A stretch of DNA of 64,000 bases, taken from contig CAYYID010000010.1 in NCBI GenBank assembly GCA_964471915.1, forward strand, positions 1 to 64,000, written 5' to 3'. This DNA comes from JAIEPW01 sp964471915. GTDB taxonomy: Bacteria > Acidobacteriota > Terriglobia > Bryobacterales > Bryobacteraceae. This document shows, in pieces, positions 49,026 to 57,284 of the stretch. Position 1 is the stretch's first letter. The number at the start of each line of letters is the position of its first letter. Under the pieces are notes generated by a model. It had not been told where the DNA came from. It searched no databases and saw only the letters and a program-made list of their open reading frames with translations. Both the position numbers and the translations under genes were made by a program.

Positions 49026-49654
49026 CCCGCGTCACGCGGCGGGCGTTCCTCGCCACGCCACTGCCGGCCCAGGATCTCCCGGCGCCGGCGGCGGATCCGT
49101 TGGCGCGGCTGCTCGCCGGCAACGCCCGGTTCCGGTCCGCGATGGCCCTGCATCCGGACCAATCCACGGGACGCCGGTTCTCCCTCACCATGGGGCAGCA
49201 CCCCTTCGCCTGCGTGCTCACCTGCGCGGATTCCCGAGTCCCGCCCGAAGTGATCTTCGATCAGGGCCTCGGCGACCTCTTCGTGATCCGGGTGGCCGGC
49301 AACATCGCCGACGACGCCGTGCTCGGCAGTATCGAGTATGCAGCGTCCCATCTGAACGTGCCGCTGGTGCTCGTGCTCGGCCACGGCAAGTGCGGCGCGG
49401 TGGAGGCGGCACTGCGGGGCGAGCGCCCAGGCCACGTCAAGTCGCTGGTGCGCGCGATCCGTCCAGCCGTCCAGGCGGCCCGGCTTCTACCCGGCGACCC
49501 GCTCGAGAACGCCGTACGTCAGAACGCGCGGCTCGTGGCCGGGCAGATCCGCGCATCGGGTCCCGTCCTCCGGGGCCTGGTGGCGGTCCGGCGCCTGCGG
49601 GTTGTTGCGGCGCAATACAGCCTTGACACCAGCGAAATCGCCCTGCTGGATTGA
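49022..49654 (+). CDS. Beta-class carbonic anhydrase
   Basis: 210 residues. Zinc ligands C68 (in TCADSR), H121 and C124 (in HGKC); the Asp-Arg dyad is D70-R72. The N-terminus has a TRRAFLA Tat-like start but the hydrophobic part is only about five residues long before PLPAQDLPAPAAD, so the signal looks shortened or degenerate. Interconverts CO2 and bicarbonate. Coupled to the SMP-30 gene, an uncommon pairing. Confidence 0.93.
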   Translation: MTRVTRRAFLATPLPAQDLPAPAADPLARLLAGNARFRSAMALHPDQSTGRRFSLTMGQHPFACVLTCADSRVPPEVIFDQGLGDLFVIRVAGNIADDAVLGSIEYAASHLNVPLVLVLGHGKCGAVEAALRGERPGHVKSLVRAIRPAVQAARLLPGDPLENAVRQNARLVAGQIRASGPVLRGLVAVRRLRVVAAQYSLDTSEIALLD

Positions 49655-49660
49655 TATAAT
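49652..49660 (+). promoter_or_regulatory. Extended -10 promoter of the RRM protein gene
   Basis: TGATATAAT is an extended -10 (TGN-TATAAT) overlapping the stop codon of the carbonic anhydrase gene. It has no clear -35 at the right distance. Predicted transcript start is near 49667, giving a leader of about 114 bases. Confidence 0.65.
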
Positions 49661-49674
49661 AGAAACGGTGTTTG

Positions 49675-49697
49675 AGCACCCGTTCGTGTACGGTGCT
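49675..49697 (+). promoter_or_regulatory. Hairpin in the 5' leader of the RRM protein mRNA
   Basis: AGCACC pairs with GGTGCT and is extended by GT/AC past a bulged C; the loop is six bases. It lies near the 5' end of the predicted leader, a place where cold-responsive or autoregulatory elements occur. Confidence 0.45.
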
Positions 49698-49780
49698 GTC
49701 CGAAGCTCGCTGACGCTTTCTTGTTCGATGGGGTCGCTCGGCTTTCGATAAATTGGCTCAAAGCACTGGAAGGTTAGTCA

Positions 49781-50092
49781 GTGAAGAATATCTTTGTTGG
49801 AAATCTGCCGTTTCAGACGGGCGACCACGATCTGCTGAACCTGTTCTCGGCGTACGGGACCGTGGAGCGCGCGCAGGTGGTGATGGACCGGGACACGGGC
49901 AAGAGCCGCGGCTTCGGTTTCGTCGAAATGCCCGTGGACGGTGAGGCGGATCAGGCCATCGCGGCGCTGAACGGCCAGATGCTGAACGGCCGCGCGATCA
50001 ACGTCAACGAAGCTCGTCCGAAGGCCTCGGGCGGCGGTGGCGGCGGCCGGGGCGGCTACGGCGGCGGTGGCCGCCGGGAACCGCGCTGGTAG
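49781..50092 (+). CDS. RRM-type RNA-binding protein
   Basis: 103 residues from a GTG with GGAAGG eight bases upstream. One RNA recognition motif with RNP2 IFVGNL (about 3-8) and RNP1 KSRGFGFVEM (about 42-51), then a Gly/Arg-rich tail (RGGYGGGGRR). Such small RRM-Gly proteins bind single-stranded RNA and are cold-induced in cyanobacteria and other bacteria. The tail is typical of RNA chaperones. Confidence 0.95.
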   Translation: MKNIFVGNLPFQTGDHDLLNLFSAYGTVERAQVVMDRDTGKSRGFGFVEMPVDGEADQAIAALNGQMLNGRAINVNEARPKASGGGGGGRGGYGGGGRREPRW

Positions 50093-50117
50093 TTACAGCC
50101 CCAAACCATGTTCGAAT

Positions 50118-50147
50118 CCCAGCCCCCGGCTAACCCCGGGGGCTGGG
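50118..50147. terminator. Strong bidirectional terminator
   Basis: CCCAGCCCCCGG (50118-50129) pairs with CCGGGGGCTGGG (50136-50147), twelve perfect pairs around a six-base loop, followed on the plus strand by TGTTT. It overlaps the 3' end of the convergent flavin-protein gene. Confidence 0.85.
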
Positions 50148-50573
50148 TGTTTCCGGATACTCCTCGATCCGCGGCGGACCCTCTCCGTAGCGCGTGAACC
50201 GGATCCACCGCGGCCGCACCGCGAAGTACACGATCCCCTCCCACTGCAACCGCTCCGGCCCGTCCGGGTGCCGCGCGAAGTAGATCCTCTGGTAGCGTTC
50301 CATCTCCTCGCCGGCCAGCTCCCGCGCCTCGCCTTCGTACTGCACGGTGGCCGCGCCCGAGCAGCCGATCACCAGGCAGCAGGCCGGCTCGCTAAGCAGG
50401 TTGGCGTACTTGCGCGTGCGCCGCACGGTGTCGAAGACGATCTCCAGGTCCGGCGTGACGGCGATCCCCATGGTGGCGGCCTGCGGACGCCCGTCCGGGC
50501 CGAGGGTGGCGAGCACGCCATACTCCTGGGAGGCGAGAAACGCGAGCAGGTCTTCCCGGGGCATGTGATCCAC
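50130..50573 (-). CDS. Pyridoxamine 5'-phosphate oxidase-family flavin-binding protein
   Basis: 147 residues, split-barrel FMN-binding fold: MPREDLLAFLASQEYGVLATLGPDGRPQAATMGIA in separated strands, the RRTRKYANL element and the C-terminal YFAVRPRWIRFTRY. Related to general stress protein 26 and F420/FMN reductases. The 3' end lies within the shared terminator. No neighbours suggest a substrate. Confidence 0.87.
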   Translation of the reverse strand: MDHMPREDLLAFLASQEYGVLATLGPDGRPQAATMGIAVTPDLEIVFDTVRRTRKYANLLSEPACCLVIGCSGAATVQYEGEARELAGEEMERYQRIYFARHPDGPERLQWEGIVYFAVRPRWIRFTRYGEGPPRIEEYPETPSPRG

Positions 50574-50589
50574 GATAAACTTTTGCCGG

Positions 50590-52203
50590 ATGGAAAGCTA
50601 CGTCCGCGGACCCCAGGCCCAACTGATCGAGCAGAGCATTCCGGAGGTGCTCCGCGCCACCGCCGTGCGCGTGCCCGACGCGCCCGCGCTGGTGGTCCGC
50701 CACCAGGACCTGCGCTGGACCTGGAGCGAACTGGCCCGCGAAGTGGGGCGCACCGCGCGCGCGTTGCGCGGGCTGGGCCTCGCGCCCGGGGATCGCGCCG
50801 GCGTCTGGGCCACGAACTGCTTCGAGTGGGTCACGCTGCAGCTCGGCGCGGCGCGGGCCGGCGTGGTGCTGGTGAACGTCAACCCGTCCTACCGGGCGTC
50901 GGAACTCGCATTCGTGCTGCGCAAGTCCCGGATGCAGGCCTTGTTCCTGCGCCGCGGGGATACACGGTCGGCCTACGGGGAGATTCTCGAGGAAGCGCGC
51001 CGCGGAGACGATGTTCCGCTGCGGGACGCCGTGTACTTCGGCGAAGCCTCCTGGGACCGGTTCCTCGAGAACGGCCGCGACCTTGGTTCGCACGTCCCCG
51101 CGGCCCGGGATCCCGTCAACATTCAGTACACCTCGGGCACCACCGGGTTCCCCAAAGGGGTCGTGCTGACGCACCGCAACCTCATCAACAACGGCTGGCT
51201 GTGCGCGCAGGGACTGCGGTACTCGGAGCGGGATCGCATTGTGGTCCCGGTGCCGATGTACCACTGCTTCGGCTGCGTGATGGGCGTGCTGGCCGCGGTG
51301 GCCACCGGCGCGGCGATCATCTTCCCGAACTGGAGCTTCGACGCGGGCGCGACGCTCGCGGCCATCGCCGAGGAGCGGGCGACCTCGATCTACGGCGTCC
51401 CCACCATGTTCATCGCCATGCTCGACCATTCGGACTTCGCGCGCTACGATCTGCGCAGCCTGCGCACGGGGATCATGGCTGGTTCGCCGTGTCCCATCGA
51501 AGTGATGAAGCGCGTGGTGAGCGAAATGGGCGCGCGCGAAATGAGCATCGCTTACGGGCAGACCGAAAGCTCGCCGGTGATCACGTCGTCGCGCGTCGAA
51601 GACCCCCTGGAATTGCGCGTCTCCACCGTGGGCTGCGCCATGCCCGAAACCGAAGTGAAGATCGTCGATCCCGCCGGGCGCACCGTGCTCGCGGGCGAGC
51701 AGGGCGAACTGTGCGCGCGCGGTTATCTGGTGATGCAGGGCTACGACGACGAACCGGAAGCCACCGCGCGCGCCATCGACCCCGAGGGCTGGCTGCACAC
51801 CGGCGACCTCGCCACCATGCGCCCCGACGGCTACTTCCGCATCACCGGGCGCGCCAAGGACATGATCATCCGCGGCGGCGAGAACATCTACCCGCGCGAG
51901 ATCGAGGAGTTCCTGTACACGCACCCGAAGGTCGCCGACGTCCAGGTAGTCGGCCTGCCGGACCTCAAGTACGGCGAGACCGTGCTGGCGTGGATCAAGC
52001 TGAAGCCGGGTGAAACCGCCACCGAAGAAGAGATCCGCGAGTTCGCCAAGGCGCGCATTGCGCACTTCAAGGTCCCGCAGTATGTGCACTTCGTCGAAGC
52101 GTTCCCGATGACCGTGACCGGCAAGATCCAGAAGTACGCCATCCGGCAGGCCGCGATCCGGCGGCTTGGCCTGGAGAAGGCGGCCGGCGTCGAGACTGCG
52201 TGA
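50590..52203 (+). CDS. Acyl-CoA synthetase (AMP-forming, FadD-like)
   Basis: 537 residues. Phosphate-binding loop YTSGTTGFPKG (180-190), motif YGQTESSP, GWLHTGDLA and RITGRAKDMIIRGGENIYP, and the C-terminal catalytic Lys in TVTGKIQKYAIRQ. Activates a carboxylic acid to its acyl-CoA through an acyl-AMP intermediate. The closest class appears to be medium-chain fatty-acid CoA ligases; the actual chain length is not deducible. Starts 16 bases from the divergent flavin-protein gene. Confidence 0.93.
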   Translation: MESYVRGPQAQLIEQSIPEVLRATAVRVPDAPALVVRHQDLRWTWSELAREVGRTARALRGLGLAPGDRAGVWATNCFEWVTLQLGAARAGVVLVNVNPSYRASELAFVLRKSRMQALFLRRGDTRSAYGEILEEARRGDDVPLRDAVYFGEASWDRFLENGRDLGSHVPAARDPVNIQYTSGTTGFPKGVVLTHRNLINNGWLCAQGLRYSERDRIVVPVPMYHCFGCVMGVLAAVATGAAIIFPNWSFDAGATLAAIAEERATSIYGVPTMFIAMLDHSDFARYDLRSLRTGIMAGSPCPIEVMKRVVSEMGAREMSIAYGQTESSPVITSSRVEDPLELRVSTVGCAMPETEVKIVDPAGRTVLAGEQGELCARGYLVMQGYDDEPEATARAIDPEGWLHTGDLATMRPDGYFRITGRAKDMIIRGGENIYPREIEEFLYTHPKVADVQVVGLPDLKYGETVLAWIKLKPGETATEEEIREFAKARIAHFKVPQYVHFVEAFPMTVTGKIQKYAIRQAAIRRLGLEKAAGVETA

Positions 52204-52307
52204 TTCGCCCCAGAAATTTTCTTTAACGAAATTCCGGGTTGCCCGAACCCCAAGGCCGTGTTATCGTCTGAAGAAGTATTTCCTCAATACACGAAAGGAG
52301 CGCCTAA

Positions 52308-52367
52308 ATGGATATTGCCGACACGAAGACCCTGACGGGCGTCCTTTTCGTCCCGCAGTTCTCGTAA
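52308..52367 (+). CDS. Very short ORF (19 residues) with an ideal ribosome-binding site
   Basis: AAAGGAG is placed seven bases before an ATG that encodes MDIADTKTLTGVLFVPQFS and a TAA stop. The spacing and strength of the site suggest real translation. The upstream 100 bases are A/T-richer than the neighbourhood and could contain a promoter. It may be a leader peptide for the four-cysteine protein gene 89 bases downstream, or a small peptide in its own right. There are no typical attenuator codons. Confidence 0.5.
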   Translation: MDIADTKTLTGVLFVPQFS

Positions 52368-52456
52368 CCACCCCCGTTCCTTACTCTTTCGATTCGCTGC
52401 ACGCCGCGTGGGCGTGAGTCGCAGTCTCCCTTTCTCTTTTTGGAGGATCGAAACCG

Positions 52457-52738
52457 ATGAGTGTCAACGTTCCGGGCGGCACCCGTTCCGTCGAAGCTCC
52501 CCGCCTGTGCGACCGCTGCTGGAGCGGCGTCGTGCTGCGCGGCGCCGCGGACAGCGAAGAACTGGTCTTCTGCGAGCGTCTGGAGCGCCCGGTGAGCATC
52601 CGGGTGATCCAGTGCTCGCGTTTCGAGGACCGCACCGAAGAGTCGCTCCACGAGTTGCGCGAGATCGCCTGGGCGATCGAGCCGCGGGCGGAGGGCGAGC
52701 GCTTCGGGTTCCGCGCGCGGCCGGTGTTTCACGACTGA
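52457..52738 (+). CDS. Small four-cysteine protein, possible zinc-binding
   Basis: 93 residues; GGAGG ten bases upstream of the ATG. Cys at 18, 21, 39 and 53 (CDRC, then VFCERLERPV and VIQCSRFED) fit a zinc ribbon-like spacing. The C-terminus is helical and acidic (EESLHELREIAWAIEP). No family recognised. It lies between the 19-residue ORF and the Ro60-like gene; gaps of 89 and 155 bases make an operon plausible. Could be a regulator or RNA-binding adaptor, not shown. Confidence 0.7.
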   Translation: MSVNVPGGTRSVEAPRLCDRCWSGVVLRGAADSEELVFCERLERPVSIRVIQCSRFEDRTEESLHELREIAWAIEPRAEGERFGFRARPVFHD

Positions 52739-52773
52739 CGCGCCGTTCTCTTTCCCCATGACCTTGCGCGTTG

Positions 52774-52826
52774 CGCCCAGGCTGGCGGACGCGAAAACTT
52801 AGCAACCAGCGGGTCGCGGCCTGGCG
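52774..52826 (+). ncRNA. Candidate structured RNA element upstream of the Ro60-like gene
   Basis: A stem of eight pairs with one bulged C (CGCCCAGGC at 52774-52782 with GCCTGGCG at 52819-52826) encloses a seven-base asymmetric bulge, a second perfect stem (CGCGA with TCGCG) and a 19-base loop. Ro proteins usually act with Y RNAs, often encoded close by, so the position is suggestive. It is shorter than known bacterial Y RNAs and has no recognised Y RNA motif. May equally be a 5' leader structure. Confidence 0.25.
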
Positions 52827-52893
52827 GCGGGATCATTTCAGGCCGGTCTTTTATCCGCGCATTCTTATCTTCTTTGTTGCGAGTGGAGCGTAT

Positions 52894-54333
52894 ATGAAAT
52901 ACGTCGATCGACTTCTCGACCAATGGCGCGGTGTCCCCGCGCCTCCCGAAGGGCTTTGGTTCCGGGCGCGGCGATTCCTGCGCTTCGGCGACGAGCGCGG
53001 GCTCGCCGTGCGCGCGCGGGGCGTGTATCCCGCCGAAGCGCACGAATCGCTGCGCGCCGTGCTGGCCGCCCACGGACCCCAGGTGGTCAACCAGCTCACC
53101 GAACATCCCGGCGCCGAGACCGCGCTATTTGCGCTCGCGCTGGCCGCCAGCCCGCGCTACGCCGACGCGCGGACCAACGCGCTCGCCTTGCAGGCGCTGC
53201 CGCTGGTGGCGCGCACCGGGCGGGACCTGCTACGCTTCGCCGCGTTCGCTTCGCGGACGCGCGGCTGGGGCCGTGCTTTGCGCTCCGCCGTCGCCGCCTG
53301 GTACCGGCACCAGCCGCCGGCCGCCGTGGCGCGCGAGGTGATGCGGCGTCCGGCGTCGCTCGGCTGGTCGCACCGCGATCTGGTGCGGCTGGCCCACCCG
53401 AAGCCCGAAACGCCGGAGCAGCAGGCGCTGTTCCGCTGGATCGCCTCGGGCGAACTGGCCTCCGCCGCCGAGAACCTCACGCAGCTCTACGCCTTCACCC
53501 TGGCGCGCCAGTCCACCGAGGAGGCGGAGATCGTCCGCCTGGTGGAGGACTACGGGCTGACCTACGACATGCTGCCCGTCCGCTGGCACCGCTCGCCGCG
53601 CGTCTGGGAGGCGCTGCTCGGGGCGCTGCCCTACGCGGCGCTGCTCGGGCGGCTGGGCAAGCTGACGGCGCTTGGCGTGTTGCGCCCCACGGGACCCGAG
53701 ACCGCCCTCGCCGCGTCGCGCCTCGCCGACGTCCGCCGGCTGGAACGCTCCGGCGTGTCGCCGGTGACGCTGGCCGCGTCGCTCGACGCCTACCGCCACG
53801 GCGCGCGTTGGCAGCCGGTGCCGGCGCTGCTCGACGCGCTGCACGCGGCGCTGGAGGCTTCCTTCGGGATGGTGCCGGCTTCAGGCCGGCGATCCCTGGT
53901 GGCGCTCGACGTCACGCCCGGCGCGCTTACCGGCTTCGCCGGACGCCGCGCCGCGGCGCTGGCGCTCTCCGTGCTGCGCGCCGAGCAGCACGCTTACGCC
54001 TTCGGCTACGCCCGCGGCATCGCGCCGCTGGCCCTGCACCGCCTGGAACTGGTCACCCAACCGGGACCGGCCGACCCCGGCGCGGTGTTTGCCGCGGCGC
54101 TGGACGACAACCTCGCCATCGAGGCGTTCACCGTCGTCACCAACCAGGGGGACGATCCGCGCCTCGACGCCGCCCTGCGGCTGTATCGCGAGCGCTCCGG
54201 CATCGCCGCGCGGCTCGCGGTGGTCTCGCCGGCCGGTCGCGCGGCGCCCGCTCCGGCGGATCCGCTGCGTCTCCACGTCGCGGGACTCGACGGGCGGACG
54301 CCCGCGCTGCTCGCCGCGTTCTTCGCCGAGTAA
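52894..54333 (+). CDS. Ro60-like TROVE/vWA RNA-binding protein
   Basis: 479 residues from ATG 52894 with GGAG upstream. TROVE HEAT-repeat ring (about 20-320) shows family blocks: TALFALALA, ALALQALPLVARTGRDLLRFAAF, RGWGRALRSAVAAWY, GWSHRDLVRLAHPKP and YDMLPVRW. The C-terminal vWA-type domain (about 335-479) keeps the fold (VALDV..., YRERSGIAARLAVV, VAGLDG) but the MIDAS is lost: DVTPG at 339-343 replaces DxSxS, and TNQGD at 416-420 replaces TDxET. Homologues (Rsr in Deinococcus) bind Y RNAs and aid RNA decay or rRNA maturation. Confidence 0.87.
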   Translation: MKYVDRLLDQWRGVPAPPEGLWFRARRFLRFGDERGLAVRARGVYPAEAHESLRAVLAAHGPQVVNQLTEHPGAETALFALALAASPRYADARTNALALQALPLVARTGRDLLRFAAFASRTRGWGRALRSAVAAWYRHQPPAAVAREVMRRPASLGWSHRDLVRLAHPKPETPEQQALFRWIASGELASAAENLTQLYAFTLARQSTEEAEIVRLVEDYGLTYDMLPVRWHRSPRVWEALLGALPYAALLGRLGKLTALGVLRPTGPETALAASRLADVRRLERSGVSPVTLAASLDAYRHGARWQPVPALLDALHAALEASFGMVPASGRRSLVALDVTPGALTGFAGRRAAALALSVLRAEQHAYAFGYARGIAPLALHRLELVTQPGPADPGAVFAAALDDNLAIEAFTVVTNQGDDPRLDAALRLYRERSGIAARLAVVSPAGRAAPAPADPLRLHVAGLDGRTPALLAAFFAE

Positions 54334-54339
54334 CGGGCC

Positions 54340-55398
54340 TTACTTAACCTCGATGGGCGGGAACTTCTCGCCCACGAGCATCCGCTCCAGCCGGAGGCCG
54401 ATCTGGTTCATCCAGTCGCCAGAAATGTTCAGCAACACCACCACGGCCGTGCCGCGTTTCGCGTCGAACGAAACGTAGCTGGTGTACCCGCCCGTGCCGC
54501 CGTTGTGCCAGTAGATCCCGTTGGGCTTGATGTGCCAGCCCAGCGCGATCTCGCCGGCCGGCCGCTCGATCTTCGCCTGCGGCTTCTGCGCCAGCACCAG
54601 CGCGGCCGCCAAAGGACCTCCGGGCATGAGGTTCGCCTCCAGGAACTTCATCAGATCCGCCGCCGTGGAGCGGATCGCGCCCGCGCCGGCCAGCGCATCG
54701 AGGTCCCAGTTCGCCACCGGAGAGCCCTTCGCGTCGTGACCCGGCACCAGGCGCGCCGCCAGTTCTGGCGTCAGCTTGATGCGCGTGTCGTTCATCTTCA
54801 GCGGACCGCAGATCCGTTCCAGCAGGAGCTGTTCGTAGGTCCGGTCGGCGCGCCAGGCGAGCGCGAAGCCGAGCATCCCCGCGCCGAGGTTGCTGTAGTT
54901 GTACTTCGAGTCCGGATTGCGCACCAGGCCGTTCTTGCCGACCCATTCGAGCAGCTTGTCGCCGTTGTAATCGGCGTACGGATTGGCCATGTTCTTCGGC
55001 TGAAAATTGTTGGGCATGCGCGGCAGGCCCGAGGAATGGGTCGCGAGATCCACCAGCCGGATCTCCTGGTCGTTCGCCCGCGGATCCGCGGCGCCGGTGG
55101 CGGGCAGCAGCTTGCGCACCGGATCCTCCAGCGCGGCCTCCTTGCGGTGCACGGCCTCCGCCAGCAGTATCCCCGTGAAGACCTTCGAGACGGATCCGAT
55201 CTCGAACACGCTGTTGCGGTTCGGTTTCGGATCGCCGTAGGCGAAGTGCTGCACGGCGCCGTCCTCCCGGACGGCGATCGCCGCGCTCTTGAGCTTGCCG
55301 GCCGCCAGCAGCGGCGCCAGCATGGCGTCCACTTCCGCCTTGCGGTCCGCGCCCAGCGCGAGCGCGGGCAGCAGCCACAGGAACATTCGCCGGTTCAT
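54340..55398 (-). CDS. Class C beta-lactamase-family serine hydrolase, exported
   Basis: 352 residues with signal peptide about 1-16. Active-site SVSK (about 69-72) gives the nucleophilic Ser and Lys, YSN (about 167-169) is the second motif, and HNGGTGG (about 298-304) is in place of KTG. This points to an esterase, DD-peptidase or peptide hydrolase rather than a true AmpC lactamase. Convergent with the Ro60 gene six bases away. Confidence 0.9.
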   Translation of the reverse strand: MNRRMFLWLLPALALGADRKAEVDAMLAPLLAAGKLKSAAIAVREDGAVQHFAYGDPKPNRNSVFEIGSVSKVFTGILLAEAVHRKEAALEDPVRKLLPATGAADPRANDQEIRLVDLATHSSGLPRMPNNFQPKNMANPYADYNGDKLLEWVGKNGLVRNPDSKYNYSNLGAGMLGFALAWRADRTYEQLLLERICGPLKMNDTRIKLTPELAARLVPGHDAKGSPVANWDLDALAGAGAIRSTAADLMKFLEANLMPGGPLAAALVLAQKPQAKIERPAGEIALGWHIKPNGIYWHNGGTGGYTSYVSFDAKRGTAVVVLLNISGDWMNQIGLRLERMLVGEKFPPIEVK

Positions 55399-55410
55399 CG
55401 TCGTTTCTCC

Positions 55411-56325
55411 TCAGTCCTGCCGGCGCGGCGGCGGGAACAGCCGGTCCGTCCGCGCCAGCAGCCACCGCGCGCGCCGCTGGTTCACCAGGTTCAACTGCCG
55501 GTAGTTCGGCGCCGTGTCCAGGTTCACCTTCAGCGCCTGGTTCAGCAGCTTCTGGAACTCTTCCTTATCTTTGCGCAACACCGAGACGTTCTCCGCGTAC
55601 GCCACCAGGGGACCCGCCTGCTCGCCCTTGGCGTACTGCATCGCGCGGTCGAAGTGGAACTTGGCGTTCTCGAACTTGTCGCCCTTGGGCTTAAGCCGGT
55701 TCATTTCGTACGTGATCAGGAACCCGTGGATTACGCCGTTGTCGTAGCCCTCGTCCAGTTCCAGGCAACGCTCGATCAACGCCTCGATGCGCGGGATTTC
55801 GGGCACCATGAACATGTCGCGCGAGACCGACAGCGCCGCCGCCCACGAGATCGCGGTCCAGTAGACGAACGGCACGTCGTCTTTCTTGAGGGACTTCACC
55901 GCCGCGGCCGGGTTAGCCTTCAACTGCTCGCGGAAGCCCGGGTGCTTCAGCTCGATGCCCTTCATGCCGTACTCGCGGGACCGCAGGTACAGCTTCTTGG
56001 CGCGCGCCCGCATTGCGCCCGCCGCCGCGCGCTCGCGGTCCTCGATCTCCTCGGCGTCCTGCTGCACGAACGCATAGGCGTACTGCGTGAAGCCGCTCGA
56101 CGCCGCCAGCAGCAGCCCCTGGTTCTTGGGACTCTCCACCAGCAGCGTCTCGATCAGCTTCAGCGTAAACGGCACCGCGCTCTTGATCAGCTCCGGATCC
56201 TCGTCCGCGGCGAAGCTCGGCGACAGCCCGGCCAGGGCGTTGCCGAGCTGATTCACCGCGTACTTCTTCACCGAGCATCCGGCCAGCAGGCTCGCGCACG
56301 CGAGCGCGGCGATCTGTTTCCGCAT
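55411..56325 (-). CDS. TatT-like lipoprotein (TRAP transporter T-component family)
   Basis: 304 residues, lipobox LAGC (lipidated C16). Helical, TPR-like throughout, with QGLLLAASSGFTQYAYAFVQQDAEEIED, YWTAISWAAALS and a C-terminal helical block LNLVNQRRARWLLARTD, all resembling TatT of Treponema pallidum. No TRAP membrane subunits (DctQM) are seen nearby, so the role as transporter component is unproved. The start abuts the alcohol dehydrogenase stop at 56325. Confidence 0.83.
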   Translation of the reverse strand: MRKQIAALACASLLAGCSVKKYAVNQLGNALAGLSPSFAADEDPELIKSAVPFTLKLIETLLVESPKNQGLLLAASSGFTQYAYAFVQQDAEEIEDRERAAAGAMRARAKKLYLRSREYGMKGIELKHPGFREQLKANPAAAVKSLKKDDVPFVYWTAISWAAALSVSRDMFMVPEIPRIEALIERCLELDEGYDNGVIHGFLITYEMNRLKPKGDKFENAKFHFDRAMQYAKGEQAGPLVAYAENVSVLRKDKEEFQKLLNQALKVNLDTAPNYRQLNLVNQRRARWLLARTDRLFPPPRRQD

Positions 56326-57284
56326 CAGGACTCCCCCAGCAACAGGACTTTCAGCACACCCTTCTCCGCCGCCCGCGCGAAGGCGCGCGGCGCTTCCCGC
56401 AACGGCAGGCGGTCCGCGATCATGGCGCGGACGTTCAGCTTGCCGGCCTGTAAGAGCCGCAGCGCGGGCTCAAACCGCCCGCATCGGCTGCCCACCATCG
56501 TGATCTCGTTCACGATCACCGGCGCGGCGTCCAGCGCCACCGTACCATGCAGGGTGGACTTCATCACCACCGTGCCGCGCGGCTCCGTCATCGCGACCGC
56601 CGCCCGCAATCCCTCCGCCGACCCGGTGGCGTCCACCACGACCGGATACGCGGCGCGCGGCACCCGGTTCCCGAGGATCGCGGTTTCCACGCCCGCCGCC
56701 GCCGCGATCGCCAGCTTGTTCCTGTGCCGCCCGAACTGCGCGACTCGCGCGCCGTGCGCCGCCAGCACCTGCGCGATCAGCAGTCCCAGCTTCCCGTCGC
56801 CCAGAACGGCCACGCGCTCGCCGCGCGGGATCTTCACCTGATCCAGGATTTCGCCGGCAGCCGCCGCGGGCTCCGCGAACACCGCCTCCTCGACGCTCAC
56901 GCCCGCCGGGATGCGGTGTAGGTTCTCGAGCGGCAGCGTCAGGTACTCGGCGAATGCGCCGGGATGCTCCACGATACCCAGCACCGTGCGGCGCGGGCAA
57001 TGTCGCCGTAACCCCCGCCGGCACCACTCGCAGTTCCCGCACGCCAGGTTGATCTCGCCCGCCACGCGCCGCCCGATCCACCGAGGGTCGTCCGCCTCCG
57101 TCACCTCGCCCACGAACTCGTGCCCCGGCGTCCCGCGGAAGCCGTAATAGCCGCGCTGAAGTTCGAGGTCCGTGTTGCAGATTCCGGCCGCCAGCATCCG
57201 GATCCGCGCGAAGCCGCGCGGCCGCCGGGGCCGCGGCTTCGGCCGCACCGTCACCTTGCCGTCCTCCAGGTGGACCGCGATCAC
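56325..57284 (-). CDS. Medium-chain zinc-type alcohol dehydrogenase
   Basis: 319 residues from GTG 57284, overlapping the Cdd1-like gene stop as GTGA. GroES-like domain with catalytic-zinc ligand Cys in GICNTDLELQRG and GTPGHEFVGEV, structural zinc Cys cluster CGNCEWCRRGLRRHC, and Rossmann motif VLGDGKLGLLIAQ. The length is shorter than the usual 340-350 residues. Oxidises an alcohol or polyol with NAD(P). Substrate unknown. Confidence 0.9.
   Translation of the reverse strand: MIAVHLEDGKVTVRPKPRPRRPRGFARIRMLAAGICNTDLELQRGYYGFRGTPGHEFVGEVTEADDPRWIGRRVAGEINLACGNCEWCRRGLRRHCPRRTVLGIVEHPGAFAEYLTLPLENLHRIPAGVSVEEAVFAEPAAAAGEILDQVKIPRGERVAVLGDGKLGLLIAQVLAAHGARVAQFGRHRNKLAIAAAAGVETAILGNRVPRAAYPVVVDATGSAEGLRAAVAMTEPRGTVVMKSTLHGTVALDAAPVIVNEITMVGSRCGRFEPALRLLQAGKLNVRAMIADRLPLREAPRAFARAAEKGVLKVLLLGES

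Noticed and set aside
50101..50125. tRNA T-loop-like GTTCGAATCCC before the terminator
   Set aside because: The following bases belong to the terminator hairpin and no tRNA fold exists upstream.
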